Below are positions 47,275 to 61,400 of a stretch of DNA of 64,000 nucleotides, piece by piece (the first letter of the stretch is position 1; each line of letters opens with the position of its first letter). Below the pieces are notes generated by a model. That model made no database searches, was not told the origin of the DNA, and saw nothing but the letters and a program-made list of their open reading frames with translations. Source of the DNA: Primulina eburnea. Lineage: Eukaryota > Streptophyta > Magnoliopsida > Lamiales > Gesneriaceae. The stretch covers positions 93,195 through 157,194 of the forward strand of contig NW_027331305.1 in the NCBI RefSeq assembly GCF_022965805.1, read 5' to 3'. The position numbers and the translations under genes are program-made.

Positions 47275-50262
47275 TCATGAGAATAGCTCTGGATATCTCT
47301 GTCTAATCTCTGATTCTGTCTCCCAAGTCGCTTCTTCAATACCATGACGATTCCATTGAACTTTCACTAGTGGAATAGTCTTTGTTCTGAGCTGCTTTTC
47401 CTTTCGATCTAGAATCTGCATTGGTTGCTCAAAATAACTGGGTATCGTCAAGCTCGGCCTCGTCAGGCTGAATGACATGAGACGCATCAGGCATGTATCT
47501 ACGCAGCATCGATACATGAAAAACGTCATGTATCCCATATAAAGAAGGAGAAAGAGCAAGTCGATATGCTCGATCGCCAATCTTCTCAAGAATCTCGTAC
47601 GGACCAATGTATCTCGGAGACAACTTCCCACGTTTGCCAAATCTGACGACGCCTCTGAAAGGAGAAATCTTCAAAAATACTCGGTCTCCCTGCTCAAATA
47701 CTAACGGTCTACGCCTGATGTTCGCATACTTAGCCTGTCTATCTTGCGCTATCTTCATTCTCTTCTGAACGATCTTTACTTTTTCGGTCATTTCACGTAT
47801 CATATCAGGTCCAAGTTCTGGTACCTCTGAGATGTCATCCCAGTACAATGGAGATCTACACTTCTTGCCGTATAAAACCTCAAACGGAGCCATCTCAATG
47901 CTCGTCTGATAGCTGTTGTTGTACGAGAATTCACAAAGTGGTAGTGAATCCTGCCAACTAGTGCCAAAATCTAGCACTACAGCTCTCAACATATCCTCTA
48001 GAGTCTGGATAGTTCGCTCTGACTGTCCGTCTGTCTGGGGATGGTATGCAGTACTCAGGTGCAATGTCGTACCTAAAGCCTGCTGCAAACTGTGCCAGAA
48101 ATGTGAAGTGAATTGGGGATCACGATCTGATACGATAGACTTCGGCACACCATGCAATCTGACTACCTCTCTGACATATACATCTGTCATCTGATCATGT
48201 CGGTACGTCATTCTATACGGAATAAAACAGGCTGATTTGGTCAATCAGTCAATAATGACCCAAATCGCATCACAGCCCCCGGAGGATCGTGGTAACTTTG
48301 TAACGAAATCAATGGAAATGTGGTCCCATTTCCATTCAGGAATAGATAGACTCTGAAGTAAACCTCCGGGCTTCTTTCTCTCGGCCTTCACCTGTTGGCA
48401 ATTCAAGCACTTAGATACAAACTCTGCAATATCTGACTTCATCTGTTTCCACCAGAACTGTGTCTTCAAGTCATTATACATCTTTCTGCCACCAGGATGA
48501 ATACTGAACCGACTACAGTGTGCTTCTGACAATATCTGTTGTTTCAAAGCAGAAACCTCTGGCATTACAATACGGTTATTCACGTACAAAACATGATCAT
48601 GTACCTGATATTCTGACAAATGCCCTGATCTGACCATCTTAACTGACTTCTGAATATTCTGATCAGTCCTTTGTGCTTTTTTGATTCTCAAAATCAAATC
48701 TGGCTCGACTCGAATCGTAGTAAGTCTCAATGGTCTGCTATCTGTGTCAAATGCTTAACCAGACAAACATCAATCTTCAACTAAATTCGAAACACCTATC
48801 TTTGATAAGGATAGAGAACATACCTTTCGACTCAAGGCATCCGCTGCCGCATTTGACTTCCCTGGATAGTACTTTATCTCGCAATCGAAATCCTTCAATA
48901 AGTCAAGCCATCTACGCTGTCTCATGTTCAACTCTGACTGAGAAAACAAATATTTCAGGCTTTTGTGATCAGAGTAGATCTCAAATTTCTCGCCATAGAG
49001 ATAGTGATGCCAGATCTTTAGTGCAAATACGATAGCCGCCAATTCAAGATCATGAATTGGGTATCGAATCTCGTGTGGCTTCAACTGTCTCGAGGCATAC
49101 GCAATCACATGCCCTCGCTGCATAAGAACACATCGTAACCCTCTGTGAGATGCATCACAATATACAACGAAATCACCCGTACCTGAAGGTATCATCAATA
49201 CTAGAGCACTGGTCAGCCATTTCTTCAACTCCAAGAAGCTAGACTCACAGGCTTCAGACCACACAAATGGCGCATTCTTCTGTGTCAACCGTGTAATCGG
49301 CTTCGCAATACTGGAGAAATCTCGAATAAATCGTCGGTAATAACCTGCTAGACCCATTAAACTGCGTATCTCTGGCATAGAAGTCGGTCTAGGCCAACTG
49401 ATCACAGCTTCCACTTTACTCGGATCCACGGAGATACCGTCTCCAGATATGATATGTCCCAAAAACATAACCTGTCTCAGCCAGAACTCACATTTCGACA
49501 ACTTCGCATATAATCTCTCATTTCTCAGCGTCTGCAACACAATTCTTAAATGCTCGGCATGATCAGTCTCATTTCTCGAGTACACCAAAATATCATCAAT
49601 AAAAACAATAACAAATTCATCCAAATACCTCTGAAAAACACGGTTCATCAATCCCATAAACATTGCTGGCACATTCGTTAAACCAAAAGGCATGACAATA
49701 AATTCGTAATGTCCATACCTGGTTCGGAATGCTGTCTTCGGTATATCAACATCTCGGACTCTCAGCTGGTGATATCCGGATCTCAAATCAATCTTAGAAT
49801 AGACAGAGGATCCCTGCAACTGATCAAATAAGTCGTCGATCCGAGGCAATGGATATTTGTTCTTTATCGTTGCCTTATTCAGTAGTCGATAATTACACAA
49901 TCGCATCGAACCGTCTTTCTTTCGTACAAATAGCACTGGTGCGCCCCAAGGAGATACACTCAGTCTGATGTAACCCTTGGCCAATAGATCTTCTAGCTGT
50001 GCTTTCAGTTCTTTCAGTTCAATAGGTGCCATCCTATACGGAGCTCGAGATATAGGAGCTGTACCGGGTATTAGATCAATACTGAAATCTACCTCTCGAG
50101 CTGGAGGTAACCCTGAAATCTCATCGGGGAATACATCAGCAAACTCACGTACCACTGGCAGATCTACCAATGACGGACTCGATTTCAGTAGATCTACTGA
50201 ATATACAAGGAACCCTCTGCTCCTTTCTGTAACAATCTACTCATCGTCAAAGCAGATCCTTA
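47275..50262 (-). pseudogene. Ty3/gypsy pol: reverse transcriptase, RNase H, integrase, chromodomain-like end
   Basis: Starting at about 50,244 the frame reads [12 protein letters not shown] one-base deletion near 50,210 follows, and then 50,170-48,772 is open (466 aa). Reverse transcriptase shows [32 protein letters not shown] and the catalytic FIDDIL. RNase H shows [20 protein letters not shown] and [11 protein letters not shown], ending [10 protein letters not shown]. After in-frame TGA (48,770) and TAA (48,755) come the HHCC zinc-binding region (AHCSRFSIHPGG...KCLNCQQVKAERKKPGG) and integrase with IDFVTKLP, SDRDPQFTSHFW and HPQTDGQSERTIQTLED (the D, D, E residues), interrupted by TGA at 48,245 where CGA is likely. 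A frameshift near 47,436 separates the chromodomain-like end (LVKVQWNRHGIEEATWETES, stop at 47,275). Protease and gag are absent. The element is inactive. Confidence 0.93.
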
Positions 50263-50913
50263 TAAGATGGCATTACACATCCCTATCTCTATTCATACGA
50301 TCCTGAAATGTTACACAAGTAAATAACACAGGAGCTACAAAGACCATAACTTACAGCTTACAAAGCAAGGGTGATAATCAACTGACCTTCAAATTCCTCC
50401 CCCATTGCACACACGATAACCACCACAACGATTACTTGAAGATGGTACACAAAAAGCATAAGTAAATCTAAATCAAATGAATACCATTTACTTCTAGCAT
50501 ATGACTCAAGTCCTCACAATTAGCATGATAAACAGGCCAAAAGTTTTTGTTTTAATAGAAGGTTTCAGTGTGGAAAAAGTTCAGGAGTTGCTTCAATTCA
50601 AACAACAAATGTGCAAAAGTTGACTGTCATTCATGACCAAAATGTCAATTTTTTGTTAATTAAACTTCAGAATCATATATTTGAGAAGGAAAAAATTAAT
50701 GATAAAAACAAATGTACGGGACTTGATGATATATAAAAAACGAACATGAGCAAACAACTATATATAAAATTAAAAGAAGAAAATGTAACACCTTCAGAGT
50801 CGAGATAAAATTCAGCAGGACAGACATTACCTGCTTTTCTTTATCATATGATCCAGAAATGTTACACAAGTAAATAACACAATAACTAAAAAGATAGGTG
50901 ATAATCAACTGAC

Positions 50914-50940
50914 CTTCAAATCTTGCCAAGAGGACGAAGA
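50914..50940 (-). other. Exon A relic with the SWQDLK motif and an intact donor
   Basis: The minus strand reads TCT TCG TCC TCT TGG CAA GAT TTG AAG, that is SSSSWQDLK, followed by donor GTCAGTTG. Together with the next exon (DHM...) it gives SWQDLKD, the signature heptapeptide of SRSF1-type pseudo-RRMs. The same segment recurs in nearly every type-1 subunit. Confidence 0.85.
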
Positions 50941-50975
50941 AAAAACACTACAACAAATGTCTACCATTTACTTAC

Positions 50976-51025
50976 AGCATATTTCAAGTCCATATAATTA
51001 GTATAATCAACTAGGCGATAAGTTC
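50976..51025 (-). other. Exon C relic, 50 bp with both splice sites
   Basis: The minus strand acceptor TCTAACAG is followed by 50 nt reading (G)-T-Y-R-L-V-D-Y-T-N-Y-M-D-L-K-Y-A, then donor GTAAGTAAATGG. Length and phase (2 bases plus 16 codons) fit exon B ending one base into a codon. SR34a-type proteins have TYGVVDYTNYDDMKYA here. Confidence 0.85.
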
Positions 51026-54000
51026 CTGTTAGAATAGAAAGTTTCAGTGCCGAAAAGAGGTCAGAAGTTGCTACTGATTGAAACAAAAAGTTTGCAAACA
51101 TTGAACTTCATCCATGACAAAAAATTCAATTTTTTGTTCCTCAAACCTCCATATCAAAGATCGAAGAAGGAAAAAAATAATGCTGAAAAGGAAGTGCATA
51201 ACTTGTAATGATCAATAAAAAATACAAAAACAAAGAGCCATACATCAAATTACAAAGCTGAAAATGCAAAACTTCGCCATCATGATAAACTTCAGCAAAA
51301 ACAGACATCCCTAGCTTTATTCATATGATCCTGAAATGTTACACAAGTAAATAACACAGGAGCTACAAAAAACAAAACTTACAGCTTACAAAGCCAAGTG
51401 ATAATCAACTGACCTTCAAATTCCTCCCCCATTGCACCCACGATAACCACCACGACGATTACTTGAAGACAGTACACCAAAAGCATAAGTTAATCTACAT
51501 CAAATGAATACCATTTACTTATAGCATATGACTCAAGTCCTCACAATTAGTATGATAACCAGGCCACAAGTTCTTGTTTTAATAGAAGGTTTCCGTGTGG
51601 AAAAAGTTCAGGAATTGCTCCTATTCAGACAACAACTGTGCAAAAGTTGACACTGTCATTCATGACCAAAATGTCAATTTTTTGTTCATTAAACTTCAAA
51701 ATCATATATTTTAGAAGAAAAAAATTAATGATAATAACAAATGTACGGGACATAATGATTTATAAAAAACGAACATGAGCAAACAACTATATATAAAATC
51801 AAAAGAAGAAAATGTAACACCTTCAGAGTCGAGATAAAATTCAGCAGAACAGACATCCCTAGCTCTATTCATATGATCCTGAAATGTTACACAAGTAAAA
51901 AACACAGGAGCTACAAAGACCATAACTTACAGCTTACAAAGCCAGATCAGTGATAATCAACTGATCTTCAAATTCCTACCCCATTGCACACACGATAACC
52001 AATACGACGATTACTTGAAGACGGTACACCAAAAGCACAAGTAAATATACTTCAAATGAATAACATTTACTTATAGCATATGACCCAAGTACTCACAATT
52101 AGTATGATATTCAGGCCACAACTTCTTGTTTTAATAGAAGGTTTCAGTGTGGAGAAAGTTCGGGAGTTGCTCCTATTCAGACCACAAATGTGCAAAACTT
52201 GACACCGTCTGTCATTCATGACCAAAATGTCAATTTTTTGTTAATTAAACTTCAAAATCATATATTTGAGAAGGAAAAAATTAATGATAAAAACAAATGT
52301 ACGGGACTTAATGTTATATAAAAAACGAACATGAGCAAACAACTATATTGAAAATTAAAAGAAGTAAATGCGACACCTTCAGAGTCGAGATAAAATTAAG
52401 CAGAACAGACATTCTCGGCTTTTTTTCTCATATTATCCTGATATGTTACACAGTAAATAACACAATAACTAAAAAGATAGGTGATAATCAACTGACCTTC
52501 AAATCTTGCCAAAAGGACGAAGAAGAAACACTATAACAAATGTCTTCCATTTAGTTACAGCATATTTCAAGTCCATATAATTAGTATAATCAACTAGGCC
52601 ATAAAGTTCCTGTTTGAATAGAAAGTTTCAGTGCTGAAAAAAAATTCAGAAATTGCTACTGATTCCGACAACAAATTTGCAAACATTGAACTTCATCCAT
52701 GACCAAAAGGTCAATTTTTTGTTCCTCAAACCTCCTTATTAAAAATGTGCAAAAGTTGACTGTCATTCATGACCAGAATGTCAATTTTTTGTTAATTAAA
52801 CTTTAAAATCATATATTTGAGAAGGAAAAAATTAATGAAAAAAACAAATGTACGAGACTTAATGATATATAAAAAACGAACATGAGCAAACAACTATATA
52901 TAAAATTAAAAGAAGAAAATGTAACACCTTCAGAGTCGAGATAAAATTCAGCAGGACAGACATTACCTGCTTTTCTTTCTCATATGATCCTGAAATGTTA
53001 TACAAAGTAAATAACACAATAACTAAAAAGATAGGTGATAATCAACTGACCTTCAAATCTTGCCAAGAGGACGAAGAAAAAACACTACAACAAATGTCTA
53101 CCATTTACTTACAGCATATTTCAAGTCCATATAATTAGTATAATCAACTAGGCGATAAGTTCCTGTTAGAATAGAAAGTTTCGGTGCCGAAAAGAGGTCA
53201 GAAGTTGCTACTGATTGAAACACAAATTTTGCAAACATTGAACTTCATCCATGACCAAAACGTCAATTTTTTGTTCCTCAAACCTCCATATCAAAGATCG
53301 AAGAAGGAAAAAACTAATGCTAAAAAGGAAGTGCATAACTTGTAATGATCAATAAAAAACACAAAAACAAAGAGCCATACATCAAATTACAAACCTGAAA
53401 ATGCAAAACATCGCCATCATGATAAACTTCAGCAAAAACAGACATCCCTAGCTTTATTCATATGATCCTGAAATGTTACACAAGTAAATAACACAGGAGC
53501 TACAAAAAAACAAAACTTACAGCTTACAAAGCCAAGTGATAATCAACTGACCTTCAAATTCTTCCCCTATTGCACCCACGATAACCACCACGACGATTAC
53601 TTGAAGACAGTACACCAAAAGCATAAGTAAATCTACATCAAATGAATACCATTTACCACAATTAGTATGATAACCAGGCCACAAGTTCTTGTTTTAATGG
53701 AAGGTTTCAGTGTGGAAAAAGTTCAGGAGTTGCTCCTATTCAGACAACAACTGTACAAAATTTGACACTGTCATTCATGACCAAAATGTCAATTTTTTGT
53801 TCATTAAACTTCAAAATCATATATTTTAGAAGAAAAAAATTAATGATAATAACAAATGTACGGGACGTAATGATTTATAAAAAACGAACATGAGCAAACA
53901 ACTATATATAAAATTAAAAGAAGAAAATGTAGCACCTTCAGAGTCGAGATAAAATTCAGCAGAACAGACATCCCTAGCTAAATTCATATGATCCTGAAAT

Positions 54001-55488
54001 GTTACACAAGTAAATAACACAGGAACTACAAAGACCATAACTTACAGCTTACAAAGCCAGGTGATAATCAACTGATCTTCAAATTCCTACCCCATTGCAC
54101 ACACGATAACCACTACGACGATTACTTGAAGACGGTACACCAAAAGCACAAGTAAATATACATCAAATGAATAACATTTACTTATAGCATATGACTCAAA
54201 GTCCTCACAATTAGAATGACAATGAGACCACAAGTTCTTGTTTTAATAGAAGATTTCAGTGTGGAAAAAGTTCATGAGTTGCTCTTATTCAGACAACAAA
54301 TGTGCAAAACTTGACACTGTCATTCATGACCAGAACAGACATTCCCAGCTTTTCTTTCTCATACGATCCTGAAATGTTACACAAGTAAACAACATAATAA
54401 CTAAAAAGATAGGTGATAATCAACTGACCTTCAAATCTTGCCAAAATGACGAAGAAGAAACACTACAACAAATGTCTACCATTTAGTTACAGAATATTTC
54501 AAGTCCATATAATTAGTATAATCAACTAGGCCATAAAGTTCATGTTTGTATAGAAAGTTTCAGTGCCGAAAAAAAATTCAGAAGTTGCTAAACAAATTTG
54601 CAAACATTGAACTTCATCCATGACCAAAAGGTCAATTTTTTGTTCCTCAAACCTGCATATCAAAGATCGAAGAAGGAAAAAATTAATACTAAAAAGGAAG
54701 TGTATGGCTTATAATGATCAGTAAAAAACACATCAGATTACAAAGCTGAAAATGCAAAACTTCGCCATCATGTTAAACTTCAGCAAAAACAGACATCCCT
54801 GATCCTGAAATGTTACACAAGTAAATCACACAGGAGCTACACAGACCAAAACCTACCGCTTACAAATCCAGGTGATAATCAACTAACCTTCAAATTCCTC
54901 CAACATTGCGCCCACGATAACCACCATGACGATTACATGAAGACAGTACACCAAAAGCATAAGTAAATCTATATCAAATGAATACCATTTACTTATAGCA
55001 TATGACTCAAGTCCTCACAATCAGTATGATAACCATGCAACAAGCTCTTGTTTTAATAGAAGGTTTCAGGGAGGAAAAAGTTAAAAAATTGCTCCAATTC
55101 AGACAACAACTGTGCAAAAGATGACACTGTCATTCATGACCAAAATGTCAATTTTTTGTTTATTAAACTTCAAAATCATATATTTGAGAAGAAAAAAATT
55201 AATGATAATAACAAATGTACGGGACGTAATGATTTATAAAAAATGAACATGAGCAAACAACTATATATAAAATTAAAAGAAGAATATGTAACACCTTCAA
55301 AGTCGAGATAAACTTCAGCAAAAACAGACATCCCTAGCTTTATTCACATGATCCTGAAATGTTACACAAGTAAATAACACAGGAGCTACAAAAAACAAAA
55401 CTTACAGCTTACAAAGCCAAGTGATAATCAACTAACCTTCAAATTCCTCCCCCATTGCACCCACGATAACCACCACTACGATTACTTG

Positions 55489-58400
55489 AAGACGGTACAC
55501 AAAAAGCACAAGTAAATCTACATCAAATGAATACCATTTACTTATAGCATATTACTCAAGTTCTCACAATTAGTATGATATCCAGTCCCCAAGTTCTTGT
55601 TTTAATAGAAGGTTTCAGTGTAGAAAAAGTTCAGGAGTTGCTCCTATTCAAACAACAAATGTGCAACACTTGACACTGTCATTCATGACCAAAATGTCAT
55701 TTTTTTGTTTATTAAACTTCAAAATCATATATTTGAGAAGAAAAAAATTAATGATAATAACAAATGTACGGGACGTAATGATTTATAAAAAACGAACATG
55801 AGCAAACAACTATATATAAAATTAAAAGAAGAATATGTAACACCTTCGAAGTCGAGATAAACCTAAGCAAAAACAGACATCGCTAGCTTTATTCCCATGA
55901 TCCTGAAATGTTACACAGGTAAAAAACACAGGATCTACAAAAACAAAACTTCCAGCTTACAAAGCCAAGTGATAATCAACTGACCTTCAAATTCCTCCCC
56001 CATGGCACCCACGATAACCACCATGACGATTACTTGAAGACGGTACACCAAAAGCACAAGCAAATCTACATCAAATGAATACCATTTACTTATAGCATAA
56101 GACTCAAGTTCTCACAATTAGTATGATAACCAGGCCACAAGTTCTTGTTTTAATAGAAGGTTTCAGTGTGGAAAAAGTTTAGGAGTTGCTTCTATTCAGA
56201 CAACAAATGTGCAAAACTTGACAATCATTCATGACCAAAATGTCGATTTTTTGTTCATTAAACTTCAAAATCATATATTTGAGAAGGAAAAAATTAATGA
56301 TAAAAAAATATGTACGGGACTTAATGATATATAAAAAACGAACATGTGCAAACAACTATATAGAAAATTAAAAGAAGTAAATGCGACACATTCAGAGTCG
56401 AGATAAAATCCAGCAGAACAGAAATTCCCAGCTTTTCTTTCTCATATGATCCTGAAATGTTACACAAGTAAATAACATAATAACTAAAAATATAGGTGAT
56501 AATCAACTGACTTTCAAATCTTGCCAAAAGGACGAAGAAGAAACACTACAACAAATGTCTACCATTTAGTTACAGAATATTTCAAGTCCATATAATTAGT
56601 ATAATCAACTTGGCCATAAAGTTCATGTTCAAATAGAAAGTTTCAGTGCCACAAAAAAGTTCAGAAGTTGCTACTCAGCCAGACAACAAATTTGCAAACA
56701 TTGAACTTCATCCATGACCAAAAGGTCAATTTTTTGTTCCTCAAACCTCTATATCAAAGATCGAAGAAAGAAAAAATTAATGCTAAAAAGGAAGTGTATG
56801 GCTTCTAATGATCAGTAAAAAACACAAAAACAAAGAGCCATACATCAAATTACAAAGCTGAAAATGCAAAACTTCGCCATCATGATAAACTTCAGCAAAA
56901 ACAGACATCCCTAGCTCTATTAATATGATCCTGAAATGTTACAAAAGTAAATAACACAGGAGCTACAAAGACCAAAACTTACAGCTTACAAATCCGGGTG
57001 ATAATCAACTGACCTTCAAATTCCTTCCCCATTGCACCCCTGATAACCACCACGACGATTACTTGAAGACAATACACCAAAAGCATAAGTAAATCTATAT
57101 CAAATGAATACCATTTACTTATAGCATATAACTCAAGTCCTCACAATTAGTATGATAACCATGCAACAAGCTCTTGTTTTAATAGAAGGTTTCAGTGAGG
57201 AAAAAGTTCAAGAATTGCTCCTATTCAGACAACAACTGTGCAAAAGATGATACTGTCATTCATTATCAAAATGTCAATTTTTTGTACATTAAACTTCAAA
57301 ATCATATATTTGAGATGAAAAAAATTAATGATAATAACAAATGTACGGGACGTAAAGATTTATAAAAAACGAACATGAGCAAACAACTAATTATAAAATT
57401 AAAAGAAGAATATGTAACACCTTCAAAATCGAGATAAACTTCAGCAAAAACAGACATCCCTAGCTTTATTCACATGATCCTGAAATGTTACACAAGTAAA
57501 TAACACAATAACTAAAAAGATAGGTGATAATCAACTGACCTTCAAATCTTGCAAAGAGGACGAAGAAGAAACACTACAACAAATGTCTACCATTTAAATA
57601 CAGCATATTTCAAGTCCATATAATTAGTATAATAAACTAGGCATTCATGACCAAATGTCAATTTTTTGTGCAAAGAGGAAAAAGTTCAAGAATTGCTCCT
57701 ATTCAGACAACAAATGTGCAAAAGTTGACACTGTCATTAATGACCAAAATGTCAATTTTTTGTTCATTAAACTTCAAAATCATATATTTGAGAAGAAAAA
57801 ATTAAAGATAAAAACAAATGTACGGTACTTAATGATATATAAAAAAACAAACATGAGCAAACTATATATAAAATTAAACGAAGATAATGTAACACCTTCA
57901 AAGTCAAGATAAAATTCAGCAAAACAGACATTCCCTGCTTTTCTTTCTCATATGATCCTGAAATGTTACAAAAGTAAATAACACAATAACTAAAAAGATA
58001 GGTGATAATCAACTGACCCTCAAATCTTGCAAAGAGGACGAAGAAGAAACACTACAACAAATGTCTACCATTTAAATACAGCATATTTCAAGTCCATATA
58101 ATTAGTATAATAAACTAGGGCATAAGTTCCTATTTCAATATAAAGTTTCAAGGCCGAAAAAAAGTTCAGAAGTTGCTACTGATTCAGACAACAAATTTGC
58201 AAACATTGAACTTCATCCATGACCAAATGCTCAATTTTTTGTTCCTCAAACCTCCATATAAAAGACAGAAGAAGGAAAATATTAATGCTAAAAGGAAGTG
58301 GGCTTGTTATTATCAATAAAAAACACAAAAACAAAGAGCCATACATCAAATTACAAAGCTGAAAATGCAAAACTTCACCATCGAGATAAACTTCAGCAAA

Positions 58401-61400
58401 ACAGACAACCCTAGCTTTATTCATATGATCCTGAAATGTTACACAAGTAAATAACACAGGAGCTAGAAAGACAAAAACTTACAACTTACAAAGCCAGGTG
58501 ATAATCAACTGACCTTCAAATTCCTACCCCATTGCACACACGATAACCACTACGACGATTACTTGAAGACGGTACACCAAAAGCATAAGTAAATATACAT
58601 CAAATGACTAAAATTTACTTATAGCATATGACTCAACTACTCACAATTAGTATGATAACCAGGCCACGACTTCTTGTTTTAATAGAAGGTTTCAGTGTGG
58701 AGAAAGTTCAGGAGTTGCTCCTATTCAAACAACAAATGTGCAAAAGTTGACTGTCATTCAAGACCAAAATGTCAATTTTTTGTTCTTTCAACTTCAAAAT
58801 CATATATTTGAGAAGAAAAATTTAATGATAAAAAGAAATGTACGGGACTTAATGACATATAAAAAACGAACATGAGCAAACAAATATATATAAAATTAAA
58901 AGAAGAAAATGTAAAACCTTCAGAATCGAGATAAAATTCAGCAGCAGAGACATTCCCTGCTTTTCTTTCTCATATGATCCTGAAATATTAGACAAGTAAA
59001 TAACACAATAATTAAAAAGATAGGTGATAACCAACTGACCTTCAAATCTTGCAAACAGGACGAAGAAGAAACACTACAACAAATGTCTACAATTTAGTTA
59101 CAGCATATTTCAAGTCCATATAATTAGTATAATCAACTAGGCCATACGTTCCTATTTCAATAGAAAGTTTCAAGGCCGAAAAAAAGTTCAGAAGTTGCTA
59201 CTGATTCAGACAACAAATTTGCAAACATTGAACTTCATCCATGACCAAAAGGTCAATTTTTTGCTCCTCAAACCTCCATATCAAAGATCGAAGAAGGAAA
59301 AAAATTAATGCTAAAAAGGAAGTGTATGGCTTGTATGATCAATAAGAAACACAAAAGCAAAGAGCCATACATCAAATTACAAAGCTGAAAATGCAAAACT
59401 TCGCCATCGTGATAAACTTCAGCAAAAACAAAAATCCCTAATTTTATTCATATGATGCTGAATGTTACACAAGTGAATAACACAGGAGCTACAAAAAACA
59501 AAACTGACAGCTTACTAAGCCAAGTGAAAATCAACCGACCTTCAAATTCCTCCCCAATTGCACCCACGATAACCACCACGACGATTACTTGAAGACGATA
59601 TACCAAAAAGAATAAGTAAATCTAAATCAAATGAATACCATTTACTTAGAGCATATGACTCAAGTCCTCACAATTAGTATGATAACCAAGCCACAAGTTT
59701 TTGTTTTAATAGAAGGTTTCAGTGTGGAAAAAGTTTAGGAGTTGCTCCTATTCAAACAACAAATGTGCAAAAGTTGACTGTCATTCATGACCAAAATGTC
59801 AATTTTTTGTTCCTTAAACTTCAAAATCATATATTTGAGAAAAAAAATTTAATGATAAAAATAAATTTACGGGACTTAATGATATATAAAAACGAAAATG
59901 AGCAAACAACTATATATAAAATTAAAAGAAAAAAATGTAACACCTTCAGAGTCGAGATAAAATTCAGCAGCAGAGATATTCCCTGCTTTTCTTTCTCATA
60001 TGATCCTGAAATATTAGACAAGTAAATAACACAATAACTAAAAAGAGAGGGGATAATCAAGTGACCTTCAAATCTTGCCAAGAGGACGAAGAAGAAACAG
60101 TACAAAAAATGTCTACCATTTACTTACAGCATATTCAAGTCCATATAAATAGTATAATCAACTAGGCCATAAGTTCCTGTTTGAATAGAAAGTTTCAGTG
60201 GCGAAAAAAGCTCAGAAGTTGCTACAGATTCAGACAAAAAATTTGCAAAAATTGAACTTTACGCAGGACCAAAAGGTCAATTTTTTGTTCCTCATTCCTC
60301 CATATCAAAGATATAAAAAGGAAAAAATTAATGCTTAAAAGGAAGTGTATGGCTTGTAATGATCAATAAAAAACATAAAAGCAAGCTTGTAATGATCAAT
60401 AAAAAACATAAAAGCAAAGAGCCATACATCAAATTACAAAGCTGAAAATGCAAAACTTCGCAATCGTGAAAAACTTTAGCAAAAACAGAAATCCCTAGCT
60501 TTATTCATATGATCCTGAAATGTTACACAAGTAAATAAAACAGGAGCTACAAAAACCAAAACTTACTTCTTACAAATACAGGTGATAATCAAACGACCTT
60601 CAAATTCCTCCCTCATTGCACCCACGATAACCACCACGACAATTACTTGAAGACTGTACACAAAAAGCATAAGTAAATCTACATCAAATGAATACCATTT
60701 ACTTATAGCATATGACTCAAGTCCTCACTTGTTTTAATAGAAGGTTTCAGTGTGGAAAAAGTTCAGGAGTTGCACCTATTCAGACAACAAATGTGCAAAA
60801 GTTGACACTGTCATTCATGACCAAAATGTCAATTTTTTGTTCATTAAACTTCAAAATCATAGGATTGAGAAGGAAAAACTTAATTATAAAAACAAATGTA
60901 CAGGACTTAATGATATATAAAAAACAAACATGGGCAACAAACAATTATATATAAATTAAAACGAAGAATATGTAACACTTTTAGAGTCGAGATAAAATTC
61001 AGCAAGACAGACATTCCCTGCTTTTCTTTCTCATATGATCCTGAAATGTTACACAAGTAAATAACACAATAACTATAAAAATAGGTGATAATCAACTGAA
61101 CTTCAAATCTTGCCAAGAGGACGAAGAAAAAACACTACAACAAATGTCTACCATTTACATACAGCATATTTCGAGTCCAAATAATTAGTATAATTAAATA
61201 GGCCATAAGTTCATGTTTCAATAGAAAGTTTCAGTGCCGGAAAAAAGTTCAGAAGTTGCTATTGATTCAGACAAAAATTTGCAAACATCGAACTTCATCC
61301 ATGACCAAAAGGTCAATTTTTTGTTCCTCAAACCTCCAGATCAGACATCCCGAGCTTTATTAATATGATCCTGAAATGTTACAAAAGTGAATAACACGGG

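Larger units (their letters stand above)
45457..50277 (-). mobile_element. Defective Ty3/gypsy chromovirus-type retrotransposon inserted in the SR array
   Basis: The minus strand begins at 50,277 with TGTAATGCC, which equals the first nine bases of the 3' LTR, and then jumps at once into pol. Nearly all of the 5' LTR, primer site, gag and protease are therefore deleted. Pol runs to 47,275, followed by TTCGAGGACGAACTC, a purine tract (47,184-47,196) and the 3' LTR 47,183-45,457, which starts TGTAATGCCCGAG and ends CCCCACAACA. The flanks are the two halves of one SR exon B (GATCGTATGAATAGAG...GGGATG on the right, GTCTGTTCTACTG on the left), so insertion happened in a pre-existing array. The adjoining bases (agacc and catcc on the plus strand) do not form a convincing five-base duplication. 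Confidence 0.85.
50610..52080. repeat. Array block duplicated at about 52,745-54,190
   Basis: The block beginning 'gtgcaaaagttgactgtcat' at 50,611 reappears at 52,747, with an offset of about 2.12-2.14 kb that drifts with small indels. Shared variants include 'ttgttaattaaactt', 'aggcgataagttcctgttag' and 'ccgaaaagaggtcagaag'. The second copy starts abruptly in the middle of another unit at about 52,740. Confidence 0.8.

Noticed and set aside
47916..48194. Plus-strand frames opposite pol (also 48,730-49,035 and 49,977-50,306)
   Set aside because: They are antisense shadows of integrase and reverse transcriptase codons and resemble no protein.
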